Shown here: in pieces, positions 56,701 to 64,000 of the stretch
How positions within the stretch are numbered: the stretch's first letter is position 1
Layout of the letters: each line of letters starts with the position of its first letter
Source of the DNA: Neoechinorhynchus agilis
Taxonomy: Eukaryota; Acanthocephala
Assembly: GCA_051530055.1 (NCBI GenBank)
Contig: CM121342.1
Location: 13,888,001 to 13,952,000, forward strand
Direction of reading: 5' to 3'
Length of the DNA stretch: 64,000 nt
The notes under the pieces: generated by a model
Database searches by the model: none
What the model was told of the DNA's origin: nothing
Seen by the model: the letters and a program-made list of their open reading frames with translations, nothing else
Made by a program: the position numbers and the translations under genes

Positions 56701-59584
56701 TTCTTAAGAAATCCGCAATATTTTCGGCATATAGGGTTTTGTTCAAATACATAAAGAAATGGAAGTAGATGTAGCTCAGGTTAGAGCGTTAGAATTAAAT
56801 CCGAAAAACAATGGTTATTCTTTTTATGTTTTGTTTTTGCTCCAAGAACAAGAATTGTACCCCACGGAAACTCACATCATCCGGATCAACTCTCATTTGT
56901 TGCTCGACTGAATTCGATTTGTTTCAGAAGCTCGAATTCTTGGTAAACAGATTCGATCCGGACGTACTTGTATGCTATGATAAACGAGATCTTACTCACA
57001 TATGCCAACGAGCTCAATCCGCGATTTGGTCGCGGTTAATACACCAAAACAATTTAGACTCGTTTCAAGGGAGGTATATTCTTGAGTTATGGTCTTATCT
57101 TCGCTCCAATGCCTCGGATCACTTGGACACTGGTCTTCGTAGCTACTCATTCGAAGCCGCGTGTAAGGCTCTTCTTGATGAAATGCACTGCGAGCTGAAT
57201 AATCAACAGCTTATTGAAATATATTCCAAAAAAGGCTGGATTCGAAATTGTCTCAATTACATAGAGCAACGAGCTTACACGTACGTACGAATGCTTGATC
57301 GGACGAAAGTACTCGAGAGTTCGTCTGAATTAGCACGTATATTTGGTATTGAAATTCAAATGGTTCATTGCAGGGGTAGTCAATATCGCGTCGAATCTCT
57401 TTTGGCTAGAACATGCCACCCACTCGGATACGTTTGTCCTAATCTATTGTTCTTTGATCAACAAGCTCCAGTTGCTATACCATTGAATCTGGAACCTTGT
57501 AACGATCCACCCTTAAAAGGCGATCCAACAGTTGTTCTCGATTTTAGATCCCTTTATCCCTCAATAATTTGTGCATATAATATCTGCTTCAGTACTTGCA
57601 TGGGATGCGTCGATAACTTCGGAACTGGTATTCTTGGTCGAATAAAGGACTATGTACCACCTCGTCATCATTTCGTTTGAACAATCTTTTCTTCTAAATG
57701 ACAGTTCTTCAATTTCTACCTTTTAAACATATAGAAAAATACCAGTATTGAGTAAATTCTACTTGTCTAAACGTTCTGGTTCCAATTTAAAAATTATAAA
57801 CCATCAGATGTAATTAAGGACTGCATTCCATCCGCAAATTTTTGATCCATTTATATGTTCGAGTTTCGAAGCAATTACAAGTTTCTTTGTAATGTAAAAG
57901 CTGAAAAAAAGAGCGAGAACATGGTAGCAGGGTAGTAAAGTGAGTCCGGTTTTTAAAATCGACACTTTTTACACCCAAATGTCATTCACAAATAGTTTTA
58001 TATGAATACTATTCTCGGAGGCTTTTTGATAAAATTATCGGATATAAACCGAACGCATCTATTGAGGAGAGATTTTTCAACTTAGAAGACGTTATTTTCT
58101 CCCCGAATGGTGGAATCTTTATCCAGCCTCACATAAGACAAGGTATTCTGCCACAGATACTTGAAAAGCTACTTTCTGCTCGGCGTTTGGTTAAAGCGAA
58201 AATTCCAAAGACGGACGAAGAAAAGAAACGCTTGCACTGGCGTCAGCTCGGCCTTAAATTATTAGCTAATGTTATTTACGGATACACGGCTGCACATTTC
58301 AGTGGTCGAATGTCTTGCGTTGATGTTGCTGATAGCATCGTCCATTTCGGTCGATATCACATGATATCAGCCGCTAATTTGATAAGATCTAAAAGTCTAT
58401 ATGTAAGACCAATCGAAGTGGTATATGGAGATACTGACAGTCTTTTCCTTAGATTTAGCAAATGGCCGACAGTCGAAGAAGCTGCTAAAATGGGCAAGTA
58501 TCTGTCTTCCCTAGTAACGGCATCGTGCCCCGAGCCGATGAAGTTTGAATACGAGAAAATTTATGCGCCCTGTGCTTTATTGGAAAAGAAACGATATGCT
58601 GGTTTAAGGTATGACTTTGAAGATTTAACTAAATCGGAGTTGGAATGTAAAGGGATTGAGGTTGTACGAAGGGATGGATGTGTTCTTGCATCGAACTTAC
58701 TGAAGATTGCACTGTGTGTATTGTTTAGAACAAGGGATATTTCTAGAGTAAGAAAAACAGTGCTCTTTGAGACCGACATGAAACTTTGTCCATCTGAATA
58801 CAAGCACCGAAATTATACTCAGTTTCTTATTAGTCGTGAGTATAGAAATAGCTATAGGTGTGCTCCAAAGTACCGGTGCTGGAATAGTTTCTAAAATTCT
58901 AATGAATGCCATTTTTTGAACAGATTGGTTCAATGACTTCTTAAAATGCCGTGACATTCAAGACGACGACTAACATGGAATTTACTCTTTAAAATCGCTC
59001 TATTTTAAGCAAAACTGGTACTCAACATAAGTTTTCAGTTTTTATTGCATTTTCATAGTAAAGCCTTCTAAAACAGCCCCGGTACATTAAACGCACAACC
59101 ACCTATCGTAAGTTGTATCCAGCGACGCCAAAACACTTCTATTTCACCGATTCATCATTATCGAATATCTTACCTCATTTCGAAGAATGGCGATCGTCTA
59201 ACTGATCGCGCAGTTGAACCTACATTCAATCATATAAACTTCGATTTAGATGACGAGTATTACTTGTCTAAACAAATTATCCCACCTTTGCACCGCCTAA
59301 TGATGCTTTTTGGATGCGATGTGTATAAATGGTTCAAGGTACCGAAACTGCGCAAAAATCAGCGTAGAAAGTACGATTTCACGAATCGTTCAATCACTCA
59401 GTATTTTCGCAATAATGACACATCTTCGAATGATGAGAACAAAATGGATACGGTGGCTATCGCGATCTGTGTTCGTTGTACAGGAGCATCCTTCGGTACG
59501 TGTGGCCGTGAAGCTTTAGAATTGGCCTATAAATGTAGAAACATCGAATGCCCTGTATTGTACACGCGAAATCTTGATTGGTAA
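53738..59584 (+). CDS. REV3: DNA polymerase zeta catalytic subunit (REV3)
   Basis: REV3 is the B-family polymerase that extends from lesions in translesion synthesis. Exon 1 (53738-53888, donor GTAAGT) gives VRILSVEPSLQRPIKGIDSL and KVPILRVFG, the REV3 N-terminus. Later blocks: YESHIPYAVQ (ends 54783; 50-nt intron to 54833) joined to FLTDYQLSGMEY; RAPQTKCMIEFDIIDKDI (to 55208); 55709-56754; FQKLEFLVNRFDPDVLVCYD and GSQYRVESLLAR (about 56840-57676). Catalytic motif A is DFRSLYPSII (57540-57569); then SPNGGIFIQPHIRQGILP (about 57995 on), KLLANVIYGYT (about 58255) and motif C YGDTDSLF (58424-58447); the last exon runs to 59584. All polymerase motifs look intact. The C-terminus keeps ITQYF and CysB (CVRCTG...CRNIECPVLY) but the CysA cluster is not seen. 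The large vertebrate central exon is absent, so length is nearer yeast REV3. Exons around 53900-54540, 56440-56760 and 58870-59120 are unresolved. Confidence 0.93.
55489..55629. repeat. Palindromic element 3 with hammerhead-like core, in a REV3 intron
   Basis: An inverted repeat with imperfect arms of about 50 bp (GTGTTGAGAAAATAGAAATTG...AATATTTCGTC and complement). The right arm contains CCTGAAGAAGTCC-GACGAAATATT (55573-55596); the left arm has a looser complement. It sits in the intron between the donor at 55209 and the acceptor at 55708. It is more decayed than palindromes 1 and 2. Confidence 0.65.
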
Positions 59585-59610
59585 TCATTGTTTCCAACAC
59601 AGTGGCGGCA

Positions 59611-59616
59611 AATAAA
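59611..59616 (+). terminator. Polyadenylation signal AATAAA of REV3
   Basis: AATAAA lies 27 nt past the REV3 stop codon, giving a short 3' UTR. The convergent RBM28-like gene ends at 59818, so the two 3' ends are about 230 bp apart. Confidence 0.6.
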
Positions 59617-59817
59617 CGAGAAACTTTCTTATTAAAGTATGCATTGTATTTTATTAGTGTGTATTGAACTCGTGGTGTGATTCATCGACCCTGGATTGCT
59701 CACTTTTTCTCAGTACTCATTTTACTCTTCAAATCTCGTAGTTTGTATTGAGAAGTAGCGCGCATTACCATCACGGATTTCTTTAACACACAACACTTTA
59801 CACCCACTGATTGATCT

Positions 59818-61517
59818 TCACTTCTTTTCTTTGCTTTTCTTAACAGGTCGTCTTTTTTTCTTTTCATTTTTTAATTCATCATTAATACCGTCCTTCTTTT
59901 GCATCGAACGAAAAAATCTTGCTTTCTTAAGAGCCAATGCGATTCTGTTCTCGACCGCGAAATCCACAACCGGTCTATGATTAGCGTCAAATATATTTTC
60001 ATTTCCATCCAAATTCTCGACACAGGCCAAAGCATCGTTGGAATTTTCCAGGCTCACAAATGCATACCCAAGAGACCTTCCAAGTGATCCATCCTTTAAG
60101 CGTTCACGCATAATCCGGCATTCAGTCACAACAGCATCCTTATTTCCACTCGCATCCAAAACAATCCTATTTAATTCTTGTTCAGTGACACGTTTAGGCA
60201 AATTATGAATTGAAAGTCTTTTTTCAGATTGAAAATATCTGGAATGATTTTTAAGATTTTCCCTAGTTTCCTTTTGTAAAGTCTCGCGCATTTTCGCTTC
60301 TCTCTTGCTCGCCGTCTCCATGACCGATTTCCGGCACAACAAATGCCGTTTGTCCAAGGCAATTGCAGTTTTCTTTTCTTTTTCAATCTTCCTCTCCTTT
60401 TCTACTTCCTTTCTCGGTAAGGCCAAAACCACGCTTATTTCCCTAGCGTCAATCATTATCGGATTTCTATTTTCCGTTGAAGAAGCAGCTATTGCATTCT
60501 CAGCCGATTCCGATTGAACGTATCGCACAAAGGCGCATCCGCGTGACCTACCTGTGATTTTGTCCTTTACAATTTTAACATATTTCACTTCACCGAACGA
60601 AGACATCACGTCAAGAATAGCTTTTTCATTCGTTTCTAATGCTAGATTCCTTATAAACACCGTCTCCTTCTTTTGAACATCCATACTTCCTTGTTCAAAA
60701 CATTCATTTCTTCGCTCTTCCTTCTGCGCTGTATTGTCCTCTTTTTCCATATCATTGATTGTTTCTATTTCAGTTTTGTCCTCTGCTACTGTCGAATGTC
60801 TCTTCCACAACAACAAAACAAGGTAAAAGTAATGCAATTTGATTCGATTGGCTTAGTTAGGTAAAAATTCAATTTTGGAGAATATTTAGTTTAATAAATT
60901 ACTAAACACGCGAGTTAATATCACTTTGAACATAAATTTGATTGAACACATTGATTATCGCATTTAAGCCACGTCTTTACGTTTCGAATATAAAGCTCAA
61001 AAAAGACAAAATAATGATTCGACTTATTTGGTATTCAAAGTGCAACATCACGACGAAAAATAATTAAAATCTAAATACGAAATACGCTCTTAGATATGGG
61101 GAAAAGCAAGCTTGAAATTGGCATCTTTCTGCTTGACCGAAACAATCGACGTACTTCTTTTTCAACCTCTTCGTTGTCCTCTTGATTTATATTTGTCATC
61201 TCATAAACATCCTTAGGGAGAGCCCAGTCAACACTTACCATTCGTCCTCCCAACTTATAGCTCGACATCTCACTCAAGCATTTCTTAGCGGACTCCATGT
61301 TCTCATATCTTATGAATCCGAATCCAGCCGAATTACCGTCGACCTTTGTAACAATCTTACATTCACTTACATCGCCAAATCGCTTGAATTCCTTCTGAAG
61401 ACGTTTCTCTTTTATGGAAAATGGAATATTACGGACGATCAATCGAGGATACTTTATGGTGAATTGCTTGCTCTTGGATTCATTTGAGTTCGCACTTTTC
61501 TGCTTAGCAAATCCCAT
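59818..61517 (-). CDS. RBM28/Nop4-like RNA-binding protein, three RRMs visible
   Basis: RBM28 (yeast Nop4) is a nucleolar multi-RRM protein needed for large-subunit rRNA processing. The 5' block (61517 to about 61150) has an RRM with RNP2 LIVRNI and RNP1 AGFGFIRY, ending GGRMVSVDWALPKDVYE; this is the second RRM of RBM28, which has the same VDWA-K-KY end. After an intron (about 60790-61150, donor GTACGT) the 3' block has an RRM with VFIRNL and RGCAFVRY, and another with LSIHNLPKRV, ECRIM, LGYAFVSL and RPVVDFAVE, matching the last two RRMs. The C-terminus is lysine-rich (KKRRPVKKSKEKK), as expected of a nucleolar protein. The usual first RRM is not seen. The ATG at 61517 directly follows TTCTTTATTTTTAG, so either an upstream exon holds it or the mRNA is trans-spliced here and RRM1 is lost. 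It lies 460 bp downstream of ALIX on the same strand. Confidence 0.8.
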
Positions 61518-61531
61518 CTAAAAATAAAGAA
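61518..61531 (-). promoter_or_regulatory. Splice-acceptor-like site abutting the RBM28-like start
   Basis: The minus strand reads TTCTTTATTTTTAG immediately before ATG: a strong pyrimidine-rich acceptor. It could be a trans-splice site or the end of a cis intron carrying an upstream RRM1 exon. Confidence 0.5.
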
Positions 61532-61976
61532 GTATTTTGCACTGGAAGATGGGCATCGTTCGCGATCTGCAAAACAAAGAAGTTTACATGTACGCAGATT
61601 AATGTTATTTTTACTGATTGCCCGCGCTCTCAAACAAAAACCGATAAAAGATCCATTTGCCAAAAGTGTATTTAAATCGCCCTTGTGGAAGTCTCAAAAT
61701 CTTTCCGTTCATAAATACGGATTTTGCGGTCTGAATAATAATTCAAAAACGTATTCCGTGTGACCATAAAATTTAAAAATCTACAAGACGCCTTTAATTC
61801 CTAATCTTAAAAAAGATTGAAAAATGACGATAGAGCGATCAAAATGAGACTTTATCCTCGTTGATTGCCATGAAATTCATTCGGTAAAATTCAATTGCAC
61901 ATTGCAAACTGATCTGTTTCTTTTTAACAACGACCAACATGAGAAATCTACGGTTTGCCTTTTATGACCCTCTCCC
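61532..61976. other. Spacer between ALIX and the RBM28-like gene
   Basis: About 440 bp with no RRM-like or other recognisable coding block on either strand. It holds the ALIX 3' UTR and any upstream exon or leader region of the RBM28-like gene. Confidence 0.5.
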
Positions 61977-63888
61977 TTATTTGGGCGGGTAAGGGTTTTG
62001 CTGCTGTGTTGGGTACGGAATATTCATTCCGTAATAAGTGTACGGATTATATCCAATCGGTAGTGCAGGCGGCGGATGTGGGCAACCGGTAGAATACGAA
62101 TTAATTGGATACGGCAACTGCATTACTGGTGCTTGCTGCGTTATGAAAGTGCCGGCAGCGTTCGCGTTGGAGCACGCGTTTGTACAGTCTTCTCCACTGC
62201 TGCTAACGATATTCTGCTGGATATCCTTGAAGAGTTCATCCTTTTCAGTCTTCCTTGCAAAACAAAAATCGGAAATCTTAGATTGGAACTTGACTAACAA
62301 TGGAGTTAGATCATTGTAAAACTTGCATCCTTCGTTCAGGTTGTGAAAAAGTTCTTTGAACGCATCATAACCAAGTGCCATGTTTGTAAGCATTTCCGAT
62401 CGAAGTTTACTACTCGGATTGCCGCCACCGCTCTTTTCCCTGCTCAATTCTAAATGGGCACGTTGAATGTTATCAACGAGTCGTTCTTGCCTTGAAAGGC
62501 TATCAGAGACTTGCTTCCGTAGAGGTCTAAACACAGAATCGATTTTCGCAGCAATGAAAGCATTCTGGTCGGTATGAGGCTGACTTTGAAAAGTGTTCAC
62601 AAAATCAGCTTGAACACTATCACCCTGGTGCTTCAGTTCAGCCTCAAGCACTTGCCTTTCTGCTTTGACAGTCTCGACTTCTTCACAAAGCCTCCTAAGT
62701 TCCTTGACAATGTAGTGGTTTTTAAGAGCAGCTTGGCTTGTAGCAGGAGGCAATTCCCTTTCGAGTTCAGGTAAAGGTTTGCTCAACATTAGGATAAAAG
62801 GCCTACTTTTCGCGTACTTTTGCTGAACAACTTGATCTGCATTTACGGCTAATTCAATCACCTCTCTATATCTTCGAGCTTCGTCACGCAAAGGTGCCGT
62901 CAATTGCTGGCTGGGAGTCCGCTTCCATTTATCGTTCAATCGACTTCTTAACTCAGAATCAGTGCACTCTTCTTCGTCCAATAATCGTCCTGCTTCGTCC
63001 AAAATCTCTTTATTGCGTTTTAAAAGAAACGGAAGCTCTTGAATCTTACGATCTAACCATTGAGCACCTCCTTGTTGTTTGATCTCACTACATTTGGTCA
63101 CAATAGACTGAGGAACTTTACGAGAGGGAAAGTGGTTGTTTTTGACCACCTAAACATCACCACTTTCCTTCCTTCATAGATTGTTCACGATCATCATTTA
63201 GAACGTCCTCAACTTCGGCAGGTAAATTAAGCGTAGTCATCATTGCGTTCAAAAGATCGGTTGCCTCTCTGATCCTATTGATTTCGTGATTGGCGAATTC
63301 CGCTCGTTTCGACGAAAAAGCGAGTAATGCATTATTGACTTCAATTGGAATTAGGGAAGCAAAGAGGTCGGTAAATGTTTCCGATATAGGGAATGAAACG
63401 GGTTTTGCGGCACAAACAGCAATTTTCCCGATCGGTTCAACGTTTTTATAGTTCGGAATTCTCTCATGATACACAAAATCATTGTCTTTTTTGGCAGCCT
63501 CGAGTGCACGTCTGATTCGTTCGATGCTCGTTTTCACGCATTCCATCATTTGAACTTGTGGTTGACTCGGTGATCCGAACGCCGATGCCAGTTTACTTTT
63601 GGCTACTTCAAGTTGTTCAAGTGCTCTCTGCAACCGACAAATACTCACGTTTACTTTGCGTTCCTCAGCCAATGACTGGTAGTATTGGGCAAGAGCGAGG
63701 TAGAAGTATTGCTTTCCGTTAATCACAGAACTGAAGTACCGAGGAAATACATCCTTGTTGTGATCCGTCTGGCTCAATGAATACGCTTCGTTGTAAAATG
63801 ATGCGATTTGGTTGGCTAATCGAGCTATGAGACTGGACTTTAGTGTTTCACGCTGATTCCGATAAATGTCAAGACAAAACAAGAAACA
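61977..63888 (-). CDS. ALIX / PDCD6IP (ALX-1), partial: part of Bro1 domain, V domain, proline-rich tail
   Basis: ALIX is an ESCRT adaptor that binds CHMP4 through its Bro1 domain and YPX(n)L-type cargo through its V domain, acting in multivesicular body sorting, cytokinesis and membrane repair. The exon from 63888 (acceptor TTTTTTAG just before it) starts in the Bro1 domain: LANQIASFYNEAY, ALEAAKKDNDFVYHERIP, VEPIGKIA, FTDLFASLIPIEV, then REATDLLN...LNLPAEVEDVL. After a short intron between about 63120 and 63190 (sites unresolved) the V domain follows: VPQSIVTKCSEIKQQGG, LPFLLKRNKEILDEAGRLLD, KWKRTPSQQL, GCKFYNDLTPLLVKFQSK and ARKTEKDELFKDIQQNI. The tail is Pro/Tyr-rich (IGYNPYTYYGMNIPYP) like the human ALG-2-binding region but shorter, and no PSAP motif is seen. 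The first part of Bro1 lies beyond the window. Confidence 0.95.
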
Positions 63889-64000
63889 CTAAAAAACCCT
63901 ATGAAATAAAGGCAGACGTTCAAAAAGACTTAAATTTCCAACAACGGAATAAGCGTGAGCTGAGTCCTTGACACCTTTCCCAAGTGTAAGTTCGTTTGCT
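63889..64000. other. ALIX intron running off the window
   Basis: The minus-strand sequence ends in GGGTTTTTTAG against the Bro1 exon, so this stretch is most simply intron; the preceding exon is outside the window. Confidence 0.5.

Noticed and set aside
56766-56805. tRNA-like GTAGCTCAGGTTAGAGCG sequence inside the REV3 gene
   Set aside because: Only a D-arm-like match; no acceptor pairing, anticodon arm or T arm could be drawn.

Overview
The window is nuclear DNA from an invertebrate animal. Its gene set is eukaryotic (REV3, ALIX, RRP12, an RBM28/Nop4-like protein, a cysteamine dioxygenase). Where introns can be placed exactly they are short, for example 50 nt in REV3, and the retroelements are a GIY-YIG Penelope-like element and an endonuclease-bearing non-LTR element. 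In the three genes whose 5' end I can place with confidence, a splice-acceptor-like TTTAG sits directly against the start ATG. This suggests spliced-leader trans-splicing and so a nematode or another trans-splicing protostome, but the species cannot be named from the sequence.

Layout. 1-6.2 kb: sparse DNA with a probable 2-aminoethanethiol dioxygenase gene (two exon blocks), a foldback element in its intron, a Penelope-like RT fossil just downstream, two diverged copies of a ~190-bp repeat, and a tRNA-Tyr-like sequence lacking its T arm. 6.17-40.30 kb: one continuous satellite array of about 110 tandem units of 309 bp, with higher-order and segmental duplications. 40.3-45.6 kb: unrecognised DNA, a second Penelope-like fragment carrying the GIY-YIG end, and a 3.07-kb non-LTR insertion with 13-bp target-site duplications whose 5' part is inverted relative to its 3' part. 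46-50.5 kb (minus strand): an RRP12 homologue followed by a small unrecognised gene. 50.5-53.7 kb: intergenic DNA with a 3' fragment of the same non-LTR family and two long palindromes. 53.7-59.6 kb (plus): DNA polymerase zeta catalytic subunit REV3. 59.8-64 kb (minus): an RBM28-like gene, then ALIX/PDCD6IP, which runs off the right edge.

Functionally the right half is a housekeeping block: ribosome biogenesis (RRP12, RBM28-like), translesion synthesis (REV3) and ESCRT/endosome biology (ALIX). The left two thirds are repeat-dominated. The items most worth a second look are the twin-primed non-LTR insertion, a family of three palindromes sharing a hammerhead-like core (CTGAAGAAG, then a short stem, then GAAA), the satellite with a recurrent 67-codon open frame, the shortened REV3 C-terminus, and the acceptor-at-ATG pattern.
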